From Microbacterium sp. KUDC0406 (GTDB lineage Bacteria; Actinomycetota; Actinomycetes; Actinomycetales; Microbacteriaceae), in assembly GCF_021582875.1 (NCBI RefSeq), contig NZ_CP091138.1, positions 2,604,001 through 2,668,000 on the forward strand: 64,000 nucleotides of DNA, given 5' to 3'. The position numbers and the translations under genes were made by a program. Numbering within the stretch: position 1 is the first letter of the stretch; the number at the start of each line of letters is the position of its first letter. Below, piece after piece: positions 9,127 through 18,906 of this stretch. The notes beneath the pieces were generated by a model. That model saw only the letters and a program-made list of their open reading frames with translations. It was not told the origin of the DNA and did not search any database.

Positions 9127-10152
9127 ATGTCACCCCGTCGCCCGAGCGTGGACCGCGCCCCGAATCAGCTCGACGTCGCCCGCGTCGCCGGCGTCAGCGC
9201 GCAGACCGTGTCGCGCGTGCTCTCCGGCCAGCAGAACGTGCGGCCCGAGACGGCTCGCCGCGTGCACGCCGCCGTCGAGTCCCTGGGCTATCGGATCCAT
9301 GCCGCCGCCGCGTCGCTGGCCTCCGGCCGCACCCGCATCCTCGGCATGATCATCGTCTCCACGGACCGGTACTCCTCGGCCGCTCTCGCCGCCGGCGTGG
9401 AGCAGGCGGCCGCCGCGAACGGCTACACGGTCACCATGGCCGCCGTGCCCGACCACGCGTCGACGGCGGCCTTCATCGATGCGTTCGACCGGCTGGAACG
9501 GCAGGGCGCGGAGGGCATCGTGCTCGGCCTGCCCGTCGAGCTCGACTCCCCGGCGATGCGCATGCGCACCGATCGCACGCCGTCGACGCGCACCGAGCAC
9601 GCCTCGCTCGACATGGACGCCCCGCTCGTCGTCGACCAGCACGCGATCGCCCGTCTGGCCGTCGAGCATCTGCTCGACCTCGGGCACCGCACGGTCTGGC
9701 ACGTGCCGGCGGATGAGTACTGGATCGAGTCGCGGCAGCGCCGCGAGGCGTGGGAGCAGGTGCTCACCGAGCGCGGCATCACCCCGCCGCCGGTGATCCC
9801 CGGCGACTGGACTCCCGAGTCGGGTTATCGCGCCGGCCGCACGATCGCCGCGATCCCGGATGCCACGGCGGTGTTCGTCTCGAGCGACGAGATGGCGTTC
9901 GGACTGATCCGCGCCCTGCACGAGGCCGGACGCCGAGTGCCGGAGGACGTCTCGGTGGTGAGCGTCGACGACATCGCGCTGGCCGCGTTCGCCTCGCCCG
10001 CGCTGACGACCGTGCGGCAGCCGTTCGAGGGCATGGGCCGCGCCGCCGCGCAGCGCCTGATCGTGCACATCGAGGGCCGCGACGCCGAGGCGGCCGATGA
10101 CCTGCATCCCGAGCTCGTGATCCGCTCCTCCGCCGCACCGCCGCGCGCCTGA
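9127..10152 (+). CDS. LacI-family transcriptional regulator
   Basis: 341 aa from the ATG at 9127 (MSPRRPSVDRAPN); the frame stays open to 9082. N-terminal helix-turn-helix LDVARVAGVSAQTVSRVLSG with the hinge helix (AAAASLASGRT), then a periplasmic-binding-protein-like sensor domain (ILGMIIVSTDRYSS, SVVSVDDIALAAFASP, TVRQPFEGMGRAAAQ). Sugar-responsive LacI regulators usually repress nearby catabolic genes and release DNA when the sugar binds. Placed between GH35 and GH101, it is the natural controller of this locus; the ligand is unknown. The start is close to a TACCAT box, so the transcript may be nearly leaderless. Confidence 0.9.
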   Translation: MSPRRPSVDRAPNQLDVARVAGVSAQTVSRVLSGQQNVRPETARRVHAAVESLGYRIHAAAASLASGRTRILGMIIVSTDRYSSAALAAGVEQAAAANGYTVTMAAVPDHASTAAFIDAFDRLERQGAEGIVLGLPVELDSPAMRMRTDRTPSTRTEHASLDMDAPLVVDQHAIARLAVEHLLDLGHRTVWHVPADEYWIESRQRREAWEQVLTERGITPPPVIPGDWTPESGYRAGRTIAAIPDATAVFVSSDEMAFGLIRALHEAGRRVPEDVSVVSVDDIALAAFASPALTTVRQPFEGMGRAAAQRLIVHIEGRDAEAADDLHPELVIRSSAAPPRA

Positions 10153-10153
10153 C

Positions 10154-10262
10154 CCGCAACCGTTGGGACCGGAGCAGGAGGGGCGCCGGCCTTCCTGAAG
10201 CTCCGGTCTCACTCGTTGCGGGTGCCGTGAGGAGCACACCCGCAACCGTTGGGACCGGAGCA
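10154..10262. repeat. GGTCTCACTCGTTGCGGGTG-type palindromic repeat, one and a half copies
   Basis: A half copy (10154-10178) and a full copy (10199-10262) of an imperfect palindrome with arms CTCCGGTCTCACTCGTTGCG and CGCAACCGTTGGGACCGGAG. Other copies are at 18810-18870 and, inside the ubiB-like gene, at 46914-47060. Here it follows the LacI stop. Confidence 0.8.
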
Positions 10263-10285
10263 GGGAGGGAAGGCCCGGAACATGA

Positions 10286-10319
10286 AGGAGCGGATGCCGC
10301 ATGTGCGGCATCCGCTCCT
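10286..10319. terminator. Strong hairpin between lacI and the GH101 gene
   Basis: Perfect 16-bp arms AGGAGCGGATGCCGCA (10286-10301) and its complement (10304-10319) lie between two convergent genes and could end transcription from both sides. No T-run is obvious. Confidence 0.7.
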
Positions 10320-10347
10320 CAGGATCACCTGGCGTGTCGGGCCACCG

Positions 10348-13300
10348 TCATGATGCGCAGGTGAACTTCGCGTCGGCCCAGTCGGCGTGGTCGTTGCCGT
10401 TGCCGTCGCCGCCCTCTCCGACGACCAGCTCGACGTACTGCCCGCCGGTGACGTCGGCGGTCAGGTCGAAGGTCTCGCTGGTGGGCTTCATCAGCGGCGA
10501 GGTGACGACGGTGGTGCCGTCGACCTTCACCGAGAACTCGACCGATCCGCGGGTGGGCTGGGCGTCGTCGACGCCGACCTTCGCGGTGAACGTCGTGCAC
10601 TGGCCGCCGAGGAAGTACTTCACGGTGCTCGGCGCGTGAGCACCCAGCCCCTTCTCGAACACCACCCCGTTCAGGGTGAGCGGGGTGCCGTCACCGGCGC
10701 CCTGTTCACCGTTGGAGAGGTCGCGCTCCACTGGACCCCAGCCGTTCGTCGTGCTGACCCAGTCGTGGTCGCTCGCGTAGACGGTGCCGGTCGGAGGCTT
10801 CGGCAGCGTCTTCACCTGGGTGGTGTTCTGCACGCTCCTGGTGCCCACCGGGTCGGCGGTCGTCGTGTACGTCGCGGTCGCGGCGACATCGTACGAGCCG
10901 TCGGCGGATGCTGGTGCGGTGATGCGCCACTGGGTGACCAGCGTGCCCTTCGGCGCGATGCTCGCGGCGGTGGCCGGTGTCACGGCCTCGGCCGTCCAGC
11001 CCTCCGGAACGGCGAGCTTCACCGTCACATCCGAGATCGCCGCCGACTCGTCGGAGGTGAACGTGGTCGTGTACGTGCTCGGGGTGCCCTGCTGGATCAC
11101 GTCGCCGCCGAGCTTGCCGCTCAGCTGCGCGCAGGCGGGAACGGCGTCGGAAGCCCCCAGGTCCTCGACGAGGAAGTCGTCCAGGATGAGGTCGGCGTCG
11201 CCGCCGGCGATCCGCTCCAGCCCGACGAAGGTGTCGCCGCAGGCGCTCGCGTCGACGATCTGCTCGAACCGCGTGGTCTCGTGCACGGTGCCGAACGGCG
11301 TGCGCTGGGTGACGCGCGGACCGGTCGCGGAGTCGTAGCCGGTGACCCACGCGTACTGGCCGGCCTCGGTCGACTGGTGGTCGAACGAGACGCGGTAGCG
11401 GTGTCCGGCCTGGAACGGCACGGAGTACTCGCTGGTGCGGTACACCAGGCCCGAGTTCTCCTGGTGCGCCATGAGCGACCACTCGCCGTTCAGGACGTTG
11501 TCGATCTTGCGGCCGTTCCAGCCCTGCTGCGTGTAGTCGTTGCGCTTCGCGATGTGGGTGCGCGGATCGGTGCTGCCGCCGGCGTTGCCCTTGAAGAAGG
11601 GACCCCAGCCGGCGTCCACGTCCTCGAAGTCCTCGCTGGCGATCACGTCACCGCGGAGTTCCGGAGCGGCGGAGCGGATGATGCGCACGTCGTCGATCCG
11701 CACAGCGGCATCGCCGTCGCCCGCGGCGAACGACAGCGTCACCTTGCCGTTGCCGCGCTTCGGCACCGTGAAGTGCACCTTCAGCCGCTGCAGAGTGGTG
11801 CCGTGCCATTCGTCGGCCGCCACGTAGTTGACCGCGTTCGACGAGTCGATCGAGACCTTGGCGTCGTTCCCCTTCGGCACGTCCACGCCGAGTGTCACGG
11901 GGCGGGTCTTGTCCTTGTCGATTCCCACCCAGGCGCTCGCGGTGTACTCACCCGGCTTGAGCTTGTCGAGCTGCTGCGAGATCGAGGCCTTGCCGGCACC
12001 GATCTTCGCCGAGCGACGGCCGAGGCCGTCGCGCTCGATCGCCACGTCACCGCGCGGATGCCACGACGAGAGAGTGGTCTCGTTGAACCCGGGGTCACTC
12101 ACCGGGGTGTCCTGGCCGAAGTCGGCGCTGCGCGGCAGCGCGCTGCCGGCATTCGTCTTCTTTCCCTCGACCAGCACGTACGGCTGCCCGGCCTTCGCGT
12201 CGATCGTGACGGTGCCGTTCACCACGGGCACGTCGGCGACCTTGGTGCGGCCACCGTCGCCGAGCGAGAACAGCTGCATGGTGCGGTTCTTGCGGAAGTC
12301 GTCGGTGAGAGTCCAGGTGGTCTTCCCGCCCGCGGGGTTGTAGTGGTAGAGCTTGTCCACCCGACCGTTGTCCTTGGACGCCCAGGGCAGCAGGTAGCTG
12401 GTGCCGTGCAGCACCTCGGCGCCGTCGACGGTGATCGACCGGCTCGCGGCATCCGTGCCCGTGACCCGCACGCCGTCCTCGAGATCGATCGCCTCGTCGG
12501 TCCAGCGGGTGATCTCGTGGTGCTGCAGGAACTTGGCGGGAACGTTCGCCTCCCACACATTCTTCAGGAAGCCGTTGAAATCGTTCTGCCCGGTCCACCC
12601 CTCGAACTCGACGATGTGACTGGTGCCCAGGCGCGGGTCGGGGTTCCAGACATCCGCCTCGGTGTTGTTCACGAAGCGCAGGATCTGCGAGTTGACGCCC
12701 TTGTTCGACGAACCGCCGTAGTTCTCGTCGTTGGCCCAGTGCGACCAGGTGTTGTTCGCCGGCAGCTTGTCGGCCCACTCCGAGCCCACGCGGAAGCCGT
12801 GGTCGATCAGCGACTCCTGGATCTTCTTCGCCAGCCATCCGTACTGGTAGTAGACGTCGACGTAGACGAAGTCGAGGTTGTCGTTCGTGGCATCGGCCAG
12901 TTCGCCGATGCGCTTGTCGAGCCGGCCGGAGTTCGTGTCGAAGCGCTGGTCGATGTAGTACGACTGGTCGAGCCAGTTCCACCCGGGCGACTTCGGGTTC
13001 ATGATGTCGTCGCTGAACGAGTTGGCCTCGGGGTAGATCTCGGTGGCGTTGATGTGCACGCCGAACGAGGCGTTCCACTTCTTGCCCGCCTTCAGCGCGT
13101 CGTTGAGCTCGTCCAGCCCGCCGGCGCGCTCGTTGAAGTTGTCGCCGTAGTCGGTGTTCGCCGAGTCGTGGCCCTCGCTGGTGTAGCCCTTCAGCATCGC
13201 CACCTGGCCGAGGCCGTCGGTGTTCAGCGCGATGCGCTTGACGTCGTCGAGCGTGCGCAGGAAGGGATGCGTGGCCTGCGAGGCGAAGTTGAACGGGATG

Positions 13301-14214
13301 TGCGTGATGACGTTGTCGGGGGTCTGCTCACCCTTGTACGGACCGACGCGAAGGTCGCGCAGGGCGATCGCGCCGTCCTGCCAGTCGACCGCGCCGTCGT
13401 CGTTGGCGTCGGGGGTGATGGCGACCTTGACCCAGGGCAGCTCCTCGGGTTTCGGAGCGTCGGCGGCCCGGTACAGCCACTGCCCGCTCGAGATGCCGAT
13501 CTCGACGTTCTCGCCGTCCTTGACGGCCTGACGCCAGAAGTTGCCGGAGTCCTTGTTCGCGGGGCCGCTCGAGGCGTCGTACATCACGTTGGTGGTGAAC
13601 GCTGCGGCGAGGCTGCCGGTGTTCGCGATGACCGTGTTCGACGACACCGGTGCGGCGTCGACCGGGGTCTGCGCGGTCAGCGGGATGAACGTGTCGCCCG
13701 ACTTCGCCCGGTCGACCGACAGGTTCGCGGCGGAGACCGCCGAGCCGGAGTCGGCCGACGAGACCGTCACCAGGTTCTGGCCGGGGAAGCGCAGGGTCGC
13801 GACCTTCTTGCCCGGGTCGACGATCTTGGTGAAGGCGAGCGTCACGACGTTCTTCTTCGCGCTCAGGCGCACCCGCAGCTCGACGCCGTCGAGCCCCTCC
13901 GGCACGATCCGGTAGTCGACCGCCGAGCTCGAGGTCTTGTGCGAGGTGACCCGGACCGGCACGCTCTCACCGTTGATCTCGATCGCGGTGAGGGGCACGT
14001 CGTTGCCCTGCATGACCGCACCGCTGCGCCGGTCGGTGTAAGCGATCACCTGCGGGAACGCGCTGGAGGCCTGCACCTCGAGCGAACCGGTGCGAAGCAC
14101 CGGGTCTGCGTGGTCGGCCGCCCACGCGGGAGCCGTGCTGAAGGCCGAGAGGCCCGCCGCGACGACCGCACAGGTCAGGCCCACCCCCGCCCATCGTCGT
14201 TGCGTCGTCTTCAC
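10348..14214 (-). CDS. Secreted endo-alpha-N-acetylgalactosaminidase, GH101
   Basis: I choose the GTG at 14214 (KTTQRRWAGVG) because GAAGGAG precedes it; the product is 1288 aa with a Sec signal ending ...PAWAAD. After a beta-sandwich region comes the GH101 barrel: nucleophile Asp453 in DFVYVDVYYQY and acid/base Glu479 in VGSEWADKLP match the known pneumococcal GH101 pair in sequence context. Further motifs are NTWSHWANDENYGG and FLQHHEITRW. Then carbohydrate-binding-like modules, a NEW3-type domain (about 1000-1130) and a C-terminal NPCBM domain (SDHDWVSTTNGWGPVERDLS, GLGAHAPSTVKYFLGG). GH101 releases the Gal-beta-1,3-GalNAc core from Ser/Thr of mucin-type glycoproteins. Candidate operator site 3 lies 47 nt upstream. 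Confidence 0.93.
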   Translation of the reverse strand: MKTTQRRWAGVGLTCAVVAAGLSAFSTAPAWAADHADPVLRTGSLEVQASSAFPQVIAYTDRRSGAVMQGNDVPLTAIEINGESVPVRVTSHKTSSSAVDYRIVPEGLDGVELRVRLSAKKNVVTLAFTKIVDPGKKVATLRFPGQNLVTVSSADSGSAVSAANLSVDRAKSGDTFIPLTAQTPVDAAPVSSNTVIANTGSLAAAFTTNVMYDASSGPANKDSGNFWRQAVKDGENVEIGISSGQWLYRAADAPKPEELPWVKVAITPDANDDGAVDWQDGAIALRDLRVGPYKGEQTPDNVITHIPFNFASQATHPFLRTLDDVKRIALNTDGLGQVAMLKGYTSEGHDSANTDYGDNFNERAGGLDELNDALKAGKKWNASFGVHINATEIYPEANSFSDDIMNPKSPGWNWLDQSYYIDQRFDTNSGRLDKRIGELADATNDNLDFVYVDVYYQYGWLAKKIQESLIDHGFRVGSEWADKLPANNTWSHWANDENYGGSSNKGVNSQILRFVNNTEADVWNPDPRLGTSHIVEFEGWTGQNDFNGFLKNVWEANVPAKFLQHHEITRWTDEAIDLEDGVRVTGTDAASRSITVDGAEVLHGTSYLLPWASKDNGRVDKLYHYNPAGGKTTWTLTDDFRKNRTMQLFSLGDGGRTKVADVPVVNGTVTIDAKAGQPYVLVEGKKTNAGSALPRSADFGQDTPVSDPGFNETTLSSWHPRGDVAIERDGLGRRSAKIGAGKASISQQLDKLKPGEYTASAWVGIDKDKTRPVTLGVDVPKGNDAKVSIDSSNAVNYVAADEWHGTTLQRLKVHFTVPKRGNGKVTLSFAAGDGDAAVRIDDVRIIRSAAPELRGDVIASEDFEDVDAGWGPFFKGNAGGSTDPRTHIAKRNDYTQQGWNGRKIDNVLNGEWSLMAHQENSGLVYRTSEYSVPFQAGHRYRVSFDHQSTEAGQYAWVTGYDSATGPRVTQRTPFGTVHETTRFEQIVDASACGDTFVGLERIAGGDADLILDDFLVEDLGASDAVPACAQLSGKLGGDVIQQGTPSTYTTTFTSDESAAISDVTVKLAVPEGWTAEAVTPATAASIAPKGTLVTQWRITAPASADGSYDVAATATYTTTADPVGTRSVQNTTQVKTLPKPPTGTVYASDHDWVSTTNGWGPVERDLSNGEQGAGDGTPLTLNGVVFEKGLGAHAPSTVKYFLGGQCTTFTAKVGVDDAQPTRGSVEFSVKVDGTTVVTSPLMKPTSETFDLTADVTGGQYVELVVGEGGDGNGNDHADWADAKFTCAS

Positions 14215-14260
14215 CCTGGTTCTCCTTCGAATCGGCGTCAGGTCACGATGATCGCAGAAG

Positions 14261-14276
14261 ATGTTTGCGGAAACAA
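14261..14276. promoter_or_regulatory. Candidate LacI-family operator, site 3 (best palindrome)
   Basis: ATGTTTGCGGAAACAA holds TGTTTG-CG-GAAACA, an almost perfect palindrome centred on CG, between the divergent GH101 and GH95 genes. It is the best match to a LacI-family operator of the three sites and could control both genes. Confidence 0.6.
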
Positions 14277-14453
14277 GAGTGGGAGATGCATACCCCGCAA
14301 ACCGTGTCGAAAGATGACATCTCATCGCACGAAGATCATGTCGGGCGCTAACACTCAGTCTAGACATCGGATGAATCGATGCGTAAGAATGCCGAGCAGT
14401 GCCTCTCACGGGGCACGCTCCCACTCCCCACCGATGACGCTCCGGAGGCATCC

Positions 14454-17400
14454 ATGCTCGACACCCGGCTCTCCCGTCGCCAGGCGCTCCAGATCGGCGG
14501 CTTCGCCGCCGCGGCCGCTCTGGCACCCACGTTCCTCGCCGCACGACCGGCATCCGCGGCGATGACCGCGCCGCATGCCGCGGCATCCGCAGCAGGGTCA
14601 CTGCCGCGTCCTCGGCTGTCCCGGTACGCCCTCTGGTACGGCACGCCGGCAGCCGACTGGGAGACCCAGGCGCTTCCCATCGGCAACGCGCGACTCGGCG
14701 CGAAGCTGTTCGGCGACCCCGCCGCCGATGTCGTGCAGTTCAACGAGCAGAGCATGTGGGGCGGGCTGAACGACTACGACAACGCGCTGGCAGGACAGCC
14801 GGACGGCGCGTACGACACCTCGGTGACCGGCTTCGGCTCGTACCGCGACTTCGGCACCGTGACCGTGTCATTCGGCGGTCGCACCGCCGTCACCTCACCC
14901 GGCGGCCCGTACAAGACCTCGGGCTCCGAGGGTGTGGACAAGAGCTACGACGGCGACTCGCGGACGAAGTGGTGCATCGACGGGCCGCCCGCGCAGGTGA
15001 TCTGGCAGGCCGAGCTGGCGAACCCGGCCGAGGTCGCCTCGTACACCCTGACCAGCGCGAACGACGTCCCCGCCCGAGACCCCCAGGAGTGGAGCTTCCA
15101 GGGCTCGGCCGACGGCTCGTCCTGGACCACGCTGGACAGCCGCGCCGGCGACCCCTTCGAGAGCCGGTTCCAGACGAAGAGCTACGCCGTGGCGCAGCCC
15201 GGCTCGTACCGGTTCTACCGGTTCGTGTTCGTGCCGAAGGCGGGAGTGAGCCACTTCCAGCTGTCAGAGATCGGCCTGGCCGGGGTCGCGCTCTCCGGCG
15301 GGGACGCCTGGTACGTCTCGTCGCCGAGCGGCCACGCCGACTCGCTGCTCGGCAGCGTCGACGGCGATGCCGGCACGGTGTGGCGCGTCGGCAGGACCAG
15401 GTCCGACGCGATCTGGCAGATCGAGTCCGCGACGAAGCGCGCCTTCACCGGATACACCCTCACCGCCGGCATCCGACGGCCCGGCACACGATCCGCGGTC
15501 GTGGACCGTCGCCGGATCGCACGACGGCCTCACCTGGACACCGCTGCACGAATGCAGCGGCGAGGCCTTCGCCGAACGGGGACAGACCCGTGCGTTCACA
15601 TTCCCGAACACCACGGCTTACGCGCTGTACCGCATCACCTTCACCGGCCACGCGGCGTTCCGTGTCGCGGGGATCGCGTTCACGGCGGGAGCGTTCACGA
15701 CGGCGGGCGCACCCGCCGTCGTCGACTACCGTCGCGCGCTCGACATCGCCGACGGCACGTACAGCACGCACTTCGCCACGAAGGAGGGCACCGTGCTGCG
15801 CGAGGCGTTCGCATCGCGCGACTCCGACGTGATCGTGCTGCGCTATTCGACCGACCGCAAGGGCGGGCTGAACGCCGACATCGGCATGAGCTCCGCGCAG
15901 GAGGCCGGCACAGCCGCGGATGCCGGGAAGCGCAGACTGTCGTTCTCGGGCACGATGGCGAACGCCCTGAGCTACGCCGCCGTCCTGCAGATCGCACGCA
16001 CAGACGGAAAGGTCTCCGCCGCAGGCGACGGGCTGCGCGTGACCGGCGCGACGTCGATCACCCTGCTGCTGGACGCGCGCACCGACTACCTGATGGATGC
16101 GTCGAAGGAGTGGCGCGGAGCGGCGCCGGCGCCACGGATCGAGAAAGCACTGGCCGCGGCATCCTCCCGCTCGTTCGACCGGCTGCGCTCAGCGCACGTG
16201 AAACAGGTGTCGACATTGATGAAGCGAGCGGCGGTCGATTGGGGACGCACCGCCGACGACGTGCTCGCGCTGCCCACCCGCACGCGTCTCAGCCGATATG
16301 CGGGGGGCGAGTCCGACCCGACGCTCGAGCAGACCATGTACGCCTACGGACGGTACCTGCTGCTCAGCTCGTCGAAGCCCGGCGGGCTGCCGGCCAACCT
16401 GCAGGGGCTGTGGAACAACAGCAACCAGCCGGCCTGGGCCAGCGACTATCACACCAACATCAACATCCAGATGAACTACTGGGGCGCCGAGACCACCGAC
16501 CTGCCCGAGGCGCACGAGGCGCTCACGGCGTTCATCGAGCAGGTCGCCGTGCCCAGCCGCATCGCCACCCGCAATGCGTTCGGCGACGTGCGCGGCTGGA
16601 CGGCACGCACGTCGCAGAGCATCTTCGGCGGCAACTCGTGGGAGTGGAACACTGTCGCCAGCGCCTGGTACGCGCAGCACCTCTACGAGCACTGGGCGTT
16701 CACGCAGGACAAGCGCTACCTGCGCGACCACGCCTACCCGCTGATCAAGGAGATCTGCCAGTTCTGGGAGGACCGCCTGAAGGAGCTGCCCGACGGAACT
16801 CTCGTGGCCCCGGACGGCTGGTCGCCCGAGCACGGACCCCGCGAGGACGGCGTGATGTACGACCAGCAGATCATCTGGGACCTGTTCCAGAATTACCTGG
16901 ACTGCGCGAAGGCCCTCGACGTCGACAGGAAGTACCGGGCCAGGATCGCCGACATGCAGTCCCGGCTCGCACCGAACAGGATCGGCAGCTGGGGTCAGCT
17001 GCAGGAGTGGCAGACCGACCGCGACGACCCGGCCGACATCCACCGGCACACCTCGCACCTGTTCGCGGTGTACCCCGGACGGCAGATCACGACCGGCGAC
17101 GAGGATCTCGCCGCGGCCGCCCTCGTCTCGCTGAAGGCGCGCTGCGGCGAGAAGGAGGGCGAGCCGTTCACCGCCGGCACCGTGTCGGGCGACAGCCGGC
17201 GCTCATGGACCTGGCCGTGGCGGGCGGGTCTGTTCGCCCGGCTCGGCGACGCGGAGCGCGCCGGGATCATGGTGCGCGGCCTGCTCACGTACAACACGCT
17301 GCCGAACCTGTGGGCGAACCACCCGCCGTTCCAGCTCGACGGCAACTTCGGCATCACCGGAGCGATCGCCGAGATGCTGCTGCAGAGCCACGACGGCGCG

Positions 17401-17646
17401 ATCCGCCTGCTGCCGGCGCTGCCCGCGGACTGGGGCGAGCGCGGATCGTTCACCGGTCTGCGGGCCCGCGGCGGCTACTCGGTGAGCTGCGAGTGGCGAG
17501 ACTGCAGAGTCGTGTCCTACGACGTCGTGGCCGATCGCGCGCCGAACATGAGCAACGTCGTGGCGGTGGTCAACGGCCGGCGGCGCAAGGTGAAGCCGGC
17601 GAACCCGAAGTCGGGCAAGAGGATGCGCGACCTCGGCCCCGCCTGA
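14454..17646 (+). CDS. Tat-exported alpha-L-fucosidase GH95 with two inserted CBM modules, one frameshift
   Basis: The ATG at 14454 has GGAGG six bases upstream and opens a twin-arginine signal ([17 protein letters not shown]). Corrected length is about 1063 aa. GH95 features: [27 protein letters not shown] and [10 protein letters not shown] near the N-terminus, [36 protein letters not shown] and [22 protein letters not shown]95 removes alpha-1,2-fucose by inversion. Two discoidin-like modules (about 14900-15290 and 15290-15700) interrupt the N-terminal sandwich before [13 protein letters not shown]. Near 15468 one extra G shifts the frame: without it [17 protein letters not shown] would align with [17 protein letters not shown] of the first module, so I regard the gene as probably intact in reality. 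Confidence 0.88.
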
Positions 17647-17746
17647 GCCGCGTGGGCTGCCGGTGCCCGCGAGAGACCACGTCCCGCTCGGGAGGTGGTT
17701 TCTCGTCCAGGGCGGGAGCTGCCGCGGAGCGACTAGCGTGGTCGGC

Positions 17747-18784
17747 ATGCGCATCCCCGCCGCGCTCCGCACCGCCCGCCGCGCTCCTCTGCTGCAGGTG
17801 GTCAAGTCCGCTGTCGCGACGATCGTGGCGTGGCTGCTCGCGGGCTGGCTGATCCCGGGACCGCTGCCGATCTTCGCGGCCATCGCGGCGCTGCTGGTCG
17901 TGCAGCCGAGCGTGAACCAGTCGCTGTCGAAGGCTCTGGAGCGCAGCGTCGGCGTGATCGCCGGCGTCGTGATCGCCGTGCTGCTCAGCCTGCTGCTCGG
18001 CCCGCAGAGCTGGGTGGTGCTCGCCGCCGTCGTCGTCGCACTGGCGATCGCCTGGGCGCTGCGCGCCTCCCCCGGCACGGGCAACCAGGTCGCGATCTCG
18101 GCCGTTCTCGTGCTGGCGCTCGGCTCGTCGAACCCCGACTACGCCATCGATCGCATCCTCGAGACACTGATCGGCGCTGCGGTCGGCTTCGTCGTGAACG
18201 TGTTCATCGTGCCGCCCGTGCTGAGCGGGCCGGCACGACGGGATGTCGGGCTGCTGGGCGGTGAGGTCGCCGCCAGCCTCGACCGGCTGGCCACCGCGCT
18301 GCCCGAGACGCGCACCCCGGCGCAGCTGCAGGAGCTGATGCTCGAGGTGCGCCTGCTGCGACCGATGAACGATGCCGCCGAGGCATCCGTGAAGGCCGCG
18401 GAGGAGTCGCTCGCGCTGAACCCGCGCGGGTCCTCGCACCGCGATGATCTGCGCCAGGTGCGTGCGCTGCTCGACACCGTGTCGCCGATCGTCACGCAGG
18501 TGATCGGCATGACCCGCGCGTACTTCGACCACTACGAGGACTCGCTGTCGTCGGATCCGACCGTGCGCGCGATCGCCGAGCAGCTGCGCCGCGCCGGTCA
18601 CGACGTGCGGCTCGCCGTGCAGGATGCCGCCGCCGCGCCGGAGCCGGACGACCTGACCAGTGCCATCCCGGCGCTCACGACTCCGCTCGTGGTGCGCGCA
18701 CCGGCATCCGATCACTGGATCCTGGTCGGCTCGCTGATGGAGGATCTCCGCCGCATCCACGGCGAGCTCGCCGGCGAGGCGTAG
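17747..18784 (+). CDS. FUSC-family membrane transporter
   Basis: 345 aa from the ATG at 17747 (MRIPAALRTARR), preceded closely by GACTAGCGT, so probably leaderless. About six hydrophobic helices in the first 150 residues (VVKSAVATIVAWLLAGWLIPG, IFAAIAALLVVQPSVNQS, RSVGVIAGVVIAVLLSLLLG, LIGAAVGFVVNVFIVPP), then a soluble, mostly helical C-terminus. This arrangement fits the fusaric-acid-resistance/aromatic-acid exporter group. The substrate is unknown. A palindrome follows the stop. Confidence 0.82.
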   Translation: MRIPAALRTARRAPLLQVVKSAVATIVAWLLAGWLIPGPLPIFAAIAALLVVQPSVNQSLSKALERSVGVIAGVVIAVLLSLLLGPQSWVVLAAVVVALAIAWALRASPGTGNQVAISAVLVLALGSSNPDYAIDRILETLIGAAVGFVVNVFIVPPVLSGPARRDVGLLGGEVAASLDRLATALPETRTPAQLQELMLEVRLLRPMNDAAEASVKAAEESLALNPRGSSHRDDLRQVRALLDTVSPIVTQVIGMTRAYFDHYEDSLSSDPTVRAIAEQLRRAGHDVRLAVQDAAAAPEPDDLTSAIPALTTPLVVRAPASDHWILVGSLMEDLRRIHGELAGEA

Positions 18785-18809
18785 GTCGCCGCACGGCGCC
18801 GACGCCCCT

Positions 18810-18870
18810 GCTCCGGTCTCACCCGTTGCGGGTGCTTCGGCACCGCACCCGCAACGAGTGAGACCGGAAC
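18810..18870. terminator. Palindromic repeat between convergent FUSC and TetR genes
   Basis: Nearly perfect long hairpin: GCTCCGGTCTCACCCGTTGC on the left, GCAACGAGTGAGACCGGAAC on the right. Same family as 10154-10262 and 46914-47060. Its place between two converging genes suggests a bidirectional terminator role. Confidence 0.7.
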
Positions 18871-18906
18871 AAGCGGGGGATCAGTCGCCGCGAGCATCCA
18901 TCGCCG

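Noticed and set aside
17203..18760. Antisense frames over the GH95 end and FUSC gene
   Set aside because: Shadow frames of real genes with no motif and no ribosome binding site.
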